From assembly GCA_009602725.1 (NCBI GenBank), contig WELB01000085.1, positions 91,875-155,874 on the forward strand: a stretch of 64,000 bases of DNA. Reading direction: 5' to 3'. Of the stretch, positions 1 to 10,518 are shown piece after piece. This DNA is from Spirogloea muscicola (Eukaryota; Streptophyta; Zygnematophyceae; Spirogloeales; Spirogloeaceae). Numbering within the stretch: the first letter of the stretch is position 1; the number at the start of each line of letters is the position of its first letter. The position numbers and the translations under genes were made by a program. The notes below the pieces were generated by a model. The model saw only the letters and a list, made by a program, of their open reading frames with translations. It searched no databases and was not told the DNA's origin.

Positions 1-38
1 NNNNNNNNNNNNNNNNNNNNNNNNNNNNNNNNNNNNNN
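1..38. other. Assembly gap at window start
   Basis: The window opens with a run of N. The sequence that follows is pyrimidine-rich (C and CT tracts) and fits the 5' untranslated region of the LEA-like gene starting at 216. Confidence 0.95.
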
Positions 39-215
39 TGGCGGGTGCCCCTGGACGCCCGCCCCCCTCCCCCCCCCCCTCCTCTCTATCTCCTCTCTCC
101 AGCTCACTCCCCCCCACAGCTCATACGTTGCCGCCGCCTCACTTCGCCGCCGCCGCCGCCGCCGTCGCTGCCTGGCTCTGCCAAGTCGCGTTCGCTTCTG
201 CAGCAGCTGGTTGCC

Positions 216-2426
216 ATGGCGGCGCTGCGCGCGCCCCTTTTGGCGGCGGCGCTGCTGCTGGCGGTCGCCGCCCTCGCGCTCGTAAACCCGGCTGCCGCCG
301 AGTCCCACGCTGGCAAGGCCTTCGATCACGCGCACAAGGCCGGCGAGGAGGCCTACAAGTCCGTCAAGTATGGAGCCAACGACGCCACGCGCACGGCTGA
401 CCAGGTGATTTGCGCCTCTTGTGCTTTCTATCTCTCGCTCTTCACACCGCTCTCTCCCTGTCTATCAGGCCAAACACCTTCCTCCCTACTATGTATTGCC
501 GCTATGTAATAGCATACACAGAAATATGTATACAGTCATGAATATATATGTATCAGCAGTGCACGAGGAATTCATCTCTAAATTATATATGTCCAGATAG
601 TTTTTACATAATGTATGATTGTTTCTCTCTCTCTCACAGAGCTCTCTGTAACCCTCTGTCTCTCTTTATCTCGCTCTGTCGCTCTCTGTGTGTGTGTGTC
701 TGCGCGTGTCCTTCTTCGTGCATTTGTCAAATATGTGGTGATTGGCGGGCTGTGTCGCAGACGGCCAGGTCCTGGGCTGACTACCTCCTGGAGACGGTGC
801 GGCTGAAGAAGTCAGATGCGCAGCGCTTCGCTGAGTACCAGAGCCGCTCTGCTGAGCAGGCAGCGGACACCGTCGGCCAGGCCGGCAGCAACGTCAAGCA
901 GGCCGCGCACGACACCGTTGACGCGGCATCAGACAAGGTCGACGAGGGCCGCGCCGCTGCAGCTTCCTGGACCGACTGGCTGGCTGGCAAGACCTACGAG
1001 AAGACCGCCGAGGCGGAGAGGGCGGCACGCCAGGCAAAGGCCGACGCCGAGGCCACTGGCCGGTCCTGGACTGGCTGGGCCACTGGCAAGGCAGCTGAGA
1101 CTGCCGATGATGTACAGGCTACTGCTGAGCAGGGCCGACGGTCGACTGAGGACGCTGTCAACCAGGGCAAGCAGACGGCGCAGGACGCTGCCGAGTGGGC
1201 CAAGGACAAGAGCCGTGAGACGTACCGCGCTGCCGAGGGCCAGGCTCGCGCCACAGAGGCTGCTGGCAACTCGTGGCTCCACTACTTCCAGGGCCGCCTT
1301 CACGAAGTGACCGAGGCAGCAACAAGGCCCTTCCAGCGTGTCAAGGACTCGACGACTGGCGCCTACTCCACGGCGTACAAGGCTGGCTATCATACTGGCG
1401 CAACGCACCAGGCTACCAAGGACGGCGTTGCCAGCGCAACTGACTACGTGACTGAAGGTGATTATTGCTATTCACCTCTGCTCTCTTTGTGATGCCTGTA
1501 AATGATACACACATCCAAGGTGAATGTGGATTGTATTACTTCTTGAGTTACTGTAAGCATTGACAAATTTGGACCTGCACACACTTGTGAACTCCAGGAT
1601 GTTGATAGATACCTGGTTATCAGTTTAATGTTCAAGTCGATCAACGTAGAAGTACTCAACTACAGCCAATGGTCCAATGCTTAAACAGAGTCATTGTGAA
1701 TTGTCAATAGTGGGAAGTCAGTCGCTTTGAGTAGGGTGAAGCCCCGTACATAGGTGGATGTTACGATCTTGATTAGTTGCCTGGAGAATTCTCCTAGTAC
1801 TCATTATATTCAAAGCTCCTCAACTCAGCTCCTCAAGTATACGAGCCACTGACTCTCCTCTTCCCGATGAATGCCACGTTGCAAGTCTGTGTAACAAGAG
1901 CTGATGTTTGATTGGCATCATCGCATGACCGGCAGGTGCAAAGACGGCACAGGACAAGGTTTCACAGGCTGCGTCTGGAACGGCGCAGTACGCAAGCGAT
2001 GCCGCTGCGGCGGCGCAGCGCAAGGCCCAGGACGGTGCGAAGGTGGTTTACGATGCGGCTGGCAATGTCGTCGACTCAGCCCAGGAGGCCACCGGCCAGG
2101 CCTACAACGCTGCGGCTCGCACGGCTGGGAGCGCGGCAGACGTGGCGCAAGAGCAGGCGGCCAAGGCATACGAGGCTGCACGCAGCGCTGCTGGGGCAAC
2201 AGGCCAGTATGCTGCGGACACGGCACAGGCCACCGCCGATGCAGCCAAGGACACGGCGGCGGCTGCCAGTGACAAGGCCTCAGATGCGTACAAGGGCACC
2301 AAAGAGGGCGCAGCACGGGTTGCAGACGGCGCCACTGACTATATCCGCCACGCCGGCGAGGCCACTGGCGAGGCCATCCGGCGCACAGGCGAGGCCATCA
2401 AGGACTACAGCAAGTCGGAGCTTTGA
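216..2426 (+). CDS. LEA-like (group 3) amphipathic repeat protein with signal peptide
   Basis: Three exons close in frame: 216-404, 761-1457 and 1936-2426 (GT-AG introns; phase 0, then phase 1), giving about 458 residues. The first ~27 residues are a hydrophobic signal peptide (MAALRAPLLAAALLLAVAAL) ending in AAA-E, so entry into the secretory pathway is inferred. The rest has almost no hydrophobic core. It is Ala/Lys/Glu/Asp/Gln-rich with 11-residue-like periodicity (AADTVGQAGSNVKQAAHD, AYEAARSAAGATGQ), typical of group 3 late-embryogenesis-abundant proteins, which are disordered in solution and protect membranes or enzymes during drying or cold. A Trp-containing motif recurs four times (SWADYL, SWTDWLAGK, SWTGWATGK, SWLHYFQG), probably marking internal duplication. 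The start was chosen because it alone gives a signal peptide. The family call is from composition and repeat pattern; the exact subfamily is uncertain. Confidence 0.75.
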
Positions 2427-2999
2427 TTGCCCACTGCTTTAAGTGCAAACATGCGGGATTGCAATTGGAAAATTCCAGTGCAGGCCACTTTTAGCTAGCC
2501 ATTTTTGATGTCAGCTCACTGCTCAAGAAGATTTGTATGTTACTGTTGTACAAACGCTAGCAGCAAGGACCCACCTTAGGCTTTATGGCCCCTGCAACTT
2601 TGTCACTGCAGTTACTCGGCATTCACCCATTTTCTCAGGGCTGACAACCTATTTTCACCTTGTATCTGTTGATGCCTTTCAACCACCTGGCACAATCATT
2701 ACATATATTAGTGAGCCTCACTGATATTGAATATTTGAGTTGGACTGACAGTGTATAGCAGAGAGGGGGGTGTCTTACTGCAGAGCATGGGTGAATGTGA
2801 TGATGCTGATGTTGGCAAGTAGGCAATCATTAGACATGAGCCATGAACTGCTCGTCAATACATTGATGCACCAACCTACTTGTTGCAGAATAAGCGGACG
2901 CTGTGGCAGAAACATCAGCACATATGATATAAAGTGTAGAAGACTGTTCTCTGTCAAAGGGGGCACATGCCAAGTCAAAAACACCTACTAGCCAAAGAA
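2427..2999. other. Intergenic, 3' flank of the LEA-like gene
   Basis: AT-richer sequence without convincing exons. It probably holds the 3' untranslated region of the upstream gene. A 17-bp motif (ctgtcaaagggggcaca, near 2955-2971) recurs with one change near 3009-3025, at the edge of the LINE-derived block. Confidence 0.5.
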
Positions 3000-3450
3000 G
3001 ACTTTTTCTGTCAAGGGGGGCACAAGCAGAATCAAGAAATAGCTTGCCCATAGGCAACGAGGGGCTAGCAAAGCCAGCCCAGAAAAGAATGGACAAACAA
3101 ACCACGAAGGCCACAAAACGTTGCCAAAAAAGAACAATCTACACACCAGGACACGTAATAATGCAGATGGATGCTCAGTATCCACGAGTGAGCAACAGCA
3201 AAACAGCAAATTAGCTCGAAGCAGGAAAAGCGGTACTCCGCAGAGACCCTGAGGCAGCAGCCATAACGCGGCCGGCGCGCTTGGACCAGCCAGAGGCGCT
3301 GAAGTGACACTGCCAGCCTCATGCGGAATAGGAGCCCGCAGCATTGAAGCCTGGCAGACCCGGCCACCGCTCCATGGCCAGCTGGGCAAGCCGCTGGAGG
3401 AGATCCAACCAGCCACTGCCAAAGGCCCCGAGGACACTTACTAGCCACAC
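3000..3450 (-). mobile_element. 5'-truncated LINE, 3' coding tail and 3' region
   Basis: Read on the minus strand, 3440-3300 gives AFGSGWLDLLQRLAQLAM and then, after a frame change, FRMRLAVSLQRL. Both match the C-terminal tail of the LINE family repeated elsewhere in this window (GALGSQWLDLLARLAWRAV and HRMPLSISLQRSM near 44370-44530). The part at 3040-3100 is the hairpin region of the 3' end (ggggctagcaaagccagccc) followed by the inverse of the recurring gtccattctttt motif. The copy is frame-shifted and dead. Neighbours are the 3' ends of the LEA-like gene and RRP43. Confidence 0.7.
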
Positions 3451-3509
3451 AGGCGGGTTGCCCAAACTAACCTGCTCTTACGAGCCACAGTGGCCGTGGT
3501 CACATTAAC

Positions 3510-5309
3510 TCAGGCAGGGAGCATGTCGACGTCCTTTGCAGCGACAACCTCGGCCACTGTGTCCTGCAGCACTCTGCGGAGCTCGGTTGCTCGACTGCAG
3601 GCCATCTCAATGCACTCCTGCAGATAATGTGGCAAAGTGCATTTGTTACTTTAAGCTACCGTGAATTACACAAGTGTTAGAGTCAGGCCGCCGCCCTCCA
3701 CTACATGTGGAGGCTGCTGCCTGCACCTTGAAGACGGTGGTGCTGAGGTCGGCGGCGCCGCCGGGCTTGTACACCGACAGCAGGCGCCCACCGCAGCCGA
3801 GGGCGACAGTCACGGTGGCGTCCATGACTGCCGACTCTTCTGCCGACGGGTCAGCGACAAGGTGCCCCCGAAACACGCCCAGGGTCAGCGCTGCCGGGGC
3901 CTCGTCAAGCGTCAGCCGCCGTCGCGGCGGCCCGCCGTCCACCCCCGCTGCTCCACCGCCGCAGCCGCGGTACGCCGGTGCCACGCGTCCATCTTCGTCA
4001 ACGGACACCTCCGGCAGCTCCACTGCAGATGATGCCACTGCAGGTGACTGAGCTGCCTATCGAGCGCCACAGCGGCCTGTGAAGCCAGCACCAAGCCAGC
4101 CTTGGCAGCGGCAACGGGGTTGCAGCGGCAGCAGGGCTTACTATCCGTCAGTGCGGCAGCTGCTGCCAGCAGCGCCGTATCGAGCAATGCGCCATCGGCG
4201 TCGAGGCAGTACACGTCCTGCATCACGCAATTGTCTTGCCAGCTGTCAATGCTGGCCCGAAGTGTATCCCTCTTTCCAGCTGGCAATCGTTGGTAACGAA
4301 GCTGGTGGCAGCAGCGGCGACGGCGACAGCGGCGGCTGCGGTGTTTGTCATGGCGCTGACCACATAAGCGGTCCACGCAGCGCGGCCAGGTGAGATGCAG
4401 AGCTCTCGCAGGTCCACGGCCTTAGCACTGTTGCCTTGCCGTGCATTGCAGCTCAGCGGCCGCCCCCGAACCGGCAACTTGCCACTGCCGCTGCCCGTGA
4501 GGTGGCAACAGCAGCAGCAGCAGCAGGGGCGGTGGCGTTGCTCACCCGGCAAGGGCGCGGGCAAGCTGCTCGACGACGGCCGGAGCAGCATCGGGTGGCC
4601 GGCCAGGGCGCGCCGCCGGGGTGCACAGCGGCGGCATCTCGAAGCCCACAACTGCAAACTCAACATAACACAAAACGATTACAATAAGCTGCCTGTGCAT
4701 GCATGCGGATTAGGACGGAGGGAGGAGGGAGGATGCAGGGAGGAGGAGGATGCAGGGAAGGGGTGCGAGAGGCGACACAGTGATCACCTACAGAGCCGCA
4801 GTCGGGGGCGTCCGTGGGCGGCGCGCCGGCCTCCAGCTTCACGCCGGCCAGCATTGCCTGGCCGCCAGCGCCTCCGCCAGCTTCAAGGTGCGGCACAGCC
4901 GACGACGGCGGCGGCGCTGCCAGAGGTGGCGGCGGAGGAGGAGGAGGCGGACCGTGTTGCCAATCTTGGCGAGCGCGGAGCCATCCGCGGTCGGCACCGC
5001 GCCTGCAGAAGGTAAACCCAACAATAACCTCATCCTTCAACCCTAAACCCCACGTCGACTGTCATCATAATGGCGGCAGTGGCAGATTCGGGTGTCAATA
5101 GCCGGGAGGAGCAGCAGCAGCGGACGTAGCAGCAGCGGCGGCAGTGGCGTACCAAGGCCGATGGAGGCAGGGCGCGCGGCGGCGAGCGGACGCCCGGAGG
5201 GGCGAACGCCTTCGGCAGCGAAGCGCTCGAAGAAGTCCTCAGGATACAGCCGCCGGTACGCGCCGGCATCCAGCGACTCCCCGCCTGCCGCTGCTTCCCC
5301 GGCACCCAT
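3510..5309 (-). CDS. RRP43: Exosome complex core subunit RRP43 (EXOSC8-like, RNase PH fold)
   Basis: Eight exons close perfectly in frame (930 nt, 309 aa): 5309-5153, 5002-4953, 4857-4788, 4651-4546, 4427-4361, 4217-4142, 4022-3727, 3617-3510. RRP43 is a non-catalytic RNase PH-like subunit of the hexameric ring of the RNA exosome, which does 3'-to-5' RNA processing and decay in nucleus and cytosol. The recognised order is: N-terminal RLYPEDFFERF...VRPSGRPL; TADGSALAKIGNT with AMLAGVK; TDAPD; PPLC; LCISPGRAAWTAYVDVYCLD with LLDTALLAAAAAL; ELPEV; DPSAEESAVMDATVTVAL; KPGG; and an alpha-helical C-terminal tail ending DVDMLPA. The length is normal for RRP43 (about 275-305). The second intron is only 95 nt and C/T-rich. 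The acceptor of exon 7 is chosen among several nearby AGs because it keeps the ALTDMELPEV alignment gap-free. EXOSC7/RRP42 was considered, but the VYCLDADG and ELPEV blocks fit RRP43 better. Confidence 0.9.
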
Positions 5310-5690
5310 TGCGCCGCCGCTGCCACTGCCGCTGCTGCTGCCGCCAAAGGACTGGAGTGTGTGTAGAGTGATGGAGGGCCTGTGCAGCTAAAGGCCGGGC
5401 CCCCCGAGCTGCGTTGCTGCTGCCACGGTGGCTGCTGCTGCTGCCGGTGAAGCTTAAAGCGGGGCCTCCGCTGAAGCCATTCACAAGCCGGAGGCCGGCT
5501 GCCGCAGCTTGGCCGTCGCAAGGGGCGCAGGAGTTGGCGGCGGGGGAGGAGGGAGGGAGGAGGGAGGGTGGAGGTGGGGAGCGCCCAGCTGGTGCTTGGG
5601 GGGGGAAGAGGGGAGGGGCGCTCTGCCTTGGGGTGGTGTGGTGAAGGCGAGGCGTGGTAACGGCTTCCATGTGATCCGGGGGAGGGAGGT
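5310..5690. promoter_or_regulatory. Putative shared upstream region of RRP43 (-) and the PC-esterase-like gene (+)
   Basis: RRP43 starts at 5309 on the minus strand, and the plus-strand membrane-anchored gene appears to begin within the next few hundred bases. The interval is CpG/trinucleotide-rich to 5520 and then strongly purine-biased on the plus strand (gggaggaggg tracts, 5525-5720). No TATA box is evident. The promoter role is inferred from gene orientation only. Confidence 0.35.
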
Positions 5691-8600
5691 GTGCCCGGAG
5701 CCAATCTGGGAAGAGGGAGGATGGGGGACCCCCACCAAACCCAGCACAGCNAGGAAGCCCGGCGGCGCGGCGCGGGGCTGGCTGCTGGCGCTGGCTCTGG
5801 TGGCGCTGGGCGTGGCACTCGTCGAGCTCGCCGAGCTCACCTGGGTCTACCACGCCGCCGGCGGCGGCGACGGCGGCGACGGTGGCGGCGGCATCGTCGC
5901 CGCGCTGCTGCCGCCGTCGCTGCGCCGCGCTGGCCTCTCGGGGCCCGCCTCAGACGACGCCGTCGCAGTGGTGGCGGCTGCCTGCAGCCCGCAGCGGGAG
6001 GGCAACGCCACGGAAGGCTTCACGCCGGCCGGCGTCTACGAGCTCCTCTTCGACGTAGGGCCCCTCACCTCCCTCCCTCCCTCCCTCCTCAGCCTCCACA
6101 ATCTGACATTGTATGGAACGACTGATCCCTCTGGCGTCTACGAGCTCTGCTTCGACGTGGGGCCCCTCACCTCCCTCCCTCCCACCTGCATGCATCTGGC
6201 TGGCAGTTTACAGCCGATTCTTTATTGTCAGCAGCCGCTCAGCCTTCGAAGCTGGACATTTACAGAACAACTGAGTCAGTGAGCTCCTCTTCAGTGTGGG
6301 GTCCCTCACCTCCCTCCCTCTTTAGCCTTGGATGTAGACACTGTAAAGTATGACTGACTCCTCCGGCGTCTACGAGCTCCGCGTCGACGCGGGGCCCCTG
6401 ACCTCCATCCCTCCTCAGCCTTCACTGTAGACATTGTTGAGAACAGTCGACTGGAAGGCTCGGCAGCCGCCATCGTGGGTCCCCAACAGCCTGCCGCCGC
6501 CGCCGCCGCCGCCGCAGCTCCCGCTGGCGCGTGGGACCGCCGACGCCGCGTGGTTCGCCAAGGTGCTGTCGCCGAGCGCGCTGCTGGCGGCGAATGTGCG
6601 GCCCGCCGGGCCGAGCCAGCCGCACACCTACATCGCCTCCTTCCGGCCCGTCGAGCCCGGCCTCCACCGGGCAAGTCGTCCCCCAAGCTGCCCCCCCCAT
6701 GGCTTGGCCCCTCCCTCCTCCCTCCCTCTCCAGCCTCCCTCCTCTCCAGCCTTCCTTACTCCCTGGCCCTGTCGCTCGCTCTCCCTCCTCTCCTTCCATG
6801 CTTGCTGCCTTCGCCTCGGTCAGTGCACTTGACGCTGGCAGCGGCTGCATTGGTCCGGCCGCGCAGGTGCACGTGCGGCTGGAGTACCTGCACAGGCGAC
6901 ACGCCTTTGGCGGCATCATCCCGCCGGTCACGCACCGCCGCTTGTGGGCCGACGACGAGGCGTGGCTCAGCCCTGGGCAACTCGTCGCGCCGCCGCTCCT
7001 TGGCTACACCCCGCCCGAGTCGCCGTTCCTCGTGAGCACCGGTCGCCAGCTGCATCCTCCTCTCTGTAATCCGGAGTCGCTTCTGTTGCACCTCCCTCCT
7101 CCACTCTCAGCTTCTCTCCTTCCTCATCTTCTCCTCTTCCCTCCCTCGATGAAAGCGTTCCTCCTTCTCTGCCTCCCACCTTTTCCTCGACACCTCGCCA
7201 TCCTCCTCACCGCTTGCTGCAAGGCACCGCCTCTTGCTTTGTCCCCCTCCCCCTCCACAACCTCCCTCCTCTTTTCCCTCTCATGCTGCTGAAGTGGCAT
7301 GCAAGCCTTTGGCACTTAGTCACGATTTCTCATAATCAAACCCAAAATCAGATGACAGCAAATACGTGCATGATTGAAGAACACTGAAACCTTATGCTTG
7401 ATGACTTTATCCCTTGCTCTTTATCATTAGGTGGAAATTCTTGAGAAAGGCCTGGAACATTTTGCCGCCATGCGGGCTGCCCAGCGGGGCGGCAGCGCGG
7501 AGATGCCAACATGCGGCAGGCGCGGCGACTACAGCGGGTACTGGGCCAAGGCGCCGCCGGCGCCGGACTTCCTGCCGCCAGTGGGCCTCGCCAACGACGT
7601 GTGCCCGCACGGCTGCGCCGACGCTGCTGCCGTCGTCTGCGACCTCAAGGACAAGAGCCCTGGTGACCTGCTGGCGGCCCTCAAGCCCCGCCGCCAAGCC
7701 TGCCACTATGCTTAGGTCCTATCTTAGGTATGTAGGACCTTAGGTACATGGTTCTGAAGTTCTGAAACACCATAGACCGCTGAGACCCGAACCTGAGTTC
7801 TGAAACACCATAGACCGCTGAGACCCGAACCTGAATGTCATCCTCAAGAGGTTGAACGGTGGACTGAGGGCTGCTGCTGATGTTGCACTGCCTGGACAGG
7901 GCGGCCGAGCCTCCTGCGGGACCGGCGCGGCCGCATTGAGCCGTGGCTCAACTTTGAGCGTTGGCGTGCGCACGACTGCGACTACCCCCGCTTCGACCAG
8001 TCCGCTGGCGAGGCCTGCCTGGCCAAGTAACAGCCTCTCCCTCCCTCCTCTCAGCGGTCCCAGGTGGCCAAGCAGCACCAGAAGGCTGTAGTTACTTACT
8101 GTAGTTACTTTCTGATGGGCCTGCATGGTGGGGCTGTTTCACTGCCCTCAGGCACCGGATTGTGGTCGTCGGCGACAGCGTGGCGATGCAGGAGTGCAAC
8201 TTCCTGCAGTGTGCGCTGCAGCGCGACAACTGCGACGTGAATTGCGCCCACAGGCACGCCGACTTGCGGCTCTGCCCCTTCTTTATAGCAGACTATGCAA
8301 TATGAAGTGTCAATTGTCTAGTCACCGACAGTCAAGGGGGACATTCAATCACAGAGAGGCTATGGCTCTGTGTTAAGCACAGAATCCCAGATGAGGTACA
8401 TTAAGGATTATGTTGAAAAACGTTGTCTACTACTGTCCTTCTGGTAGAACTCTTCTCCAATTCTTGGCATTCAATGCCAAGGCAAAAGCTTTATTGGGTC
8501 CCACTTTGCTCCTACTGAAGCTTGAGCAGATATGTGTTACTGACCCTGACCCTGACCTCAATTGATACTCACTCACATTCTCTCTTTCCCCACTTCTCAC

Positions 8601-9677
8601 AACTCCCTAAACCCTAACCCACTTCTAAACCCTGAACCTAATTTCTGTCCCCTTTCTGCTCCTGCTACTGCTACAGGCGCCCTGAGGAGCCGTGCTTCGA
8701 GAACCAGGGCAATCGCTCGGCAGTGGTCGCCTGTGTGTCGCCGGAGAACTTCTTTGGGCCGCTTCTGCCACATGGCGGGCACACCCCACGCTTTGAGAAG
8801 ACGGGTCCTTACCCGTGGACTCACATTCGCACTGCGCGCTGGAATGCCATTCAGGTTGCACCGCTTGACCATTGACCGTGCTGTGAAGATACTTTCAGTT
8901 TTCCGATGGAATGTTGGTTTGCACTTGCGCCTTCAAGGTGTCATGAAATACTCGACGCTGACAGCAGATTGAGGAGATATTAGTAGATAGAGTCGTAGTC
9001 TTTTAGATTAACCTGGTCGATCATTTGGAAAAATAGTCATCAAGAGCTGCTGATCTTTGCAACTTACTTGCTATGGTAATATGGCATCCTTGGCGCAGAT
9101 TCCAGCAGCAGACCGTGTTCGTTACATTACAGAGGCGCTGGAGCGCCACGGCATGGGGCCCAAGTCGAACCCCGCGGGCGTGCGCACAGTGCTGCTCCTC
9201 TCGATTGGCCTGCACGACGCGGTGGACGACTGGGACGTGCTCCTGGACTCATTCACAATGCCGGGGCCCGGCGGTACATGGGGCGCGCTCCTGGAGAGCG
9301 CCATTGCGGCTGGCATCGACCGCGTGGTATGGCAGAGCCAGGTGGCCATCCACAAGTACGTTGCCGACACGACTAACTGCTCGGAGATTTGGGCCACGGT
9401 CGGCGTCGACCGCGTGAACTGCATCCGCTCAGACTACGACCCGAAGATATTCATCAATAACCCACGAGTGGAGCTCATCAACACGTTCGTTGCCGACGTC
9501 GCCGCGGGCCTCGCCGGGCGCGGCGCCGCCGTGGACGTGCTCGACGCGTGGGCTGTGTCGCAAACGCGCGAGGATCACACGCTGTTCCACAGCGACCAGA
9601 CGCACCCCTGCGACGACGTGTACCGCGAGCTCCTCCAAATCCTGCTCCACCTCCTCTGCCCCATGCCCGCTTCCTAA
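5509..9677 (+). CDS. Membrane-anchored SGNH/PC-esterase protein, NXPE-like
   Basis: A multi-exon gene whose C-terminal half is an SGNH-type esterase. The nucleophile block is RIVVVGDSVAM (exon from 8152), a later block is LLLSIGLHD, and the C-terminal DQTHPC (DxxH) supplies the Asp and His of the triad (last exon 9099-9677, ending CPMPAS). The exon ending at 8026 carries WLNFERWRAHDCDYP; exon 8677-8854 carries PCFENQGN. Upstream, near 6600-7035, THTYIASFRPVEPGLH and VHVRLEYL look like a filamin/Ig-like strand pair, the arrangement seen in NXPE proteins. An N-terminal hydrophobic span (GWLLALALVALGVALVEL, 5776-5829) suggests a type II Golgi membrane protein. By family knowledge such enzymes O-acylate or de-acylate surface glycans; the substrate here is unknown. 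The start is uncertain: a single N lies at 5751, and the 5509 ATG lies in purine-rich sequence. Middle exon borders are approximate. A plant TBL-type acetyltransferase is the alternative. Confidence 0.65.
6026..6440 (+). repeat. Degenerate ~110-bp tandem repeat across an exon/intron border
   Basis: Four diverged copies of one unit begin near 6031, 6132, 6280 and 6366. Each carries gtctacgagctc or a variant, a g/c-rich stretch ending ggccccctcacctccctccc, then a cttc..tgtagacatt-like segment and gactgactcct. Read in frame, the copies give GVYELLFDVGPLTSLPP, GVYELCFDVGPLTSLPP, ELLFSVGSLTSLPP and GVYELRVDAGPLTSIPP. Each copy also contains a possible gt donor after the Asp codon, so the unit looks like a duplicated exon end plus intron start of the PC-esterase-like gene. 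Confidence 0.7.
7755..7834. repeat. Perfect ~39-bp tandem duplication in an intron
   Basis: The segment starting gttctgaaacaccatagacc and ending acccgaacctga occurs twice back to back, essentially without change. It lies between the exon ending near 7710 and the exon near 7885-8026 of the PC-esterase-like gene. Perfect identity implies a very recent duplication or an assembly duplication. Confidence 0.85.
8596..8640. repeat. Telomere-like CCCTAAA motifs inside an intron
   Basis: Contains ccctaaaccctaaccc followed by a degenerate ctaaaccctgaacc. The motif is the Arabidopsis-type plant/algal telomere unit. It lies just upstream of the acceptor at 8676 of the PC-esterase-like gene, where it also forms part of a pyrimidine-rich 3' intron end. 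Confidence 0.75.
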
Positions 9678-10518
9678 CACAAGATAAACCTTGACATAAC
9701 ATACGCCCTAACTATGTGATGTATGACTTATACCACCACCTCCTTAAGCCTTAGCTTAAGCTCTGTCGATGCCATCGATAAACCCTTTCTCTCCTCTCTA
9801 TGACTATATTGTTCAGGCACTTCTTCAGCCACAGCTTCTCTTTATTTTTGCCCCTGATTGGGTGGACCATACCCTTGCTTGTCTCGACTCAAATTGGAGC
9901 AGTAGCTAGCATGATATGACTATACAAAAGGCAGCTGGCTGGGGGAATGCCCCACAGCCACTGCCCCTTCCATGTGCAATCCAAAACATAAACGATCTGT
10001 GATACCAAGGTCAACCACGGCTATGCACAATCTGCAGCCTCTGTGATTCTTTATTCACATCATTGAACACATGAAATTGTCACAGTTGGGCCTGAATAAT
10101 GCCACAGCCAGGGCTTCTACGTTTCGTGAGACTTGCTTTGTGTTGCAGTGCCATTTCACGCTGTGATCTAGCACTGTGGCTGTGCCTCAGCTCATTGGCT
10201 TCTGCAAGGCTGGTCGCTCTGAAGCACAAAGCCCTGACGATTGACACTCCCTAAACGCTAAGTTCTGATTGACTCAGCAGATTATCGGAAGAAGAAGGTG
10301 TTAATCAATATGTGATAGACTGGGCGTAAGCCTGAGCAGCCTGAGTTTCAGTGGTGGAGGACTTACCCGTTTGCCAGCCTTGATGCATGCCATTACGACT
10401 GCTGTCTGTGGGCTGGCGTTTACTACACTTCTATGTGCACTTCGAATGCAGTGACCTGACATGTCCCAATCTGGTGCTCCGGTATCTACAATGCATCCCT
10501 CTGAGGAAGGTCCGACTG
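9678..10518. other. Convergent intergenic region
   Basis: Lies between the stop of the PC-esterase-like gene (+) and the stop of NAR1 (-). It should contain both 3' untranslated regions. The sequence is AT-richer, without splice-flanked coding blocks or repeats of note. I see no RNA gene in it. Confidence 0.6.

Noticed and set aside
4395-5046. Long plus-strand open frames (up to ~200 codons), Arg/Gly/Ala-rich
   Set aside because: They lie antisense to the RRP43 exons and simply reflect high GC. The composition is biased and no family motif is seen.
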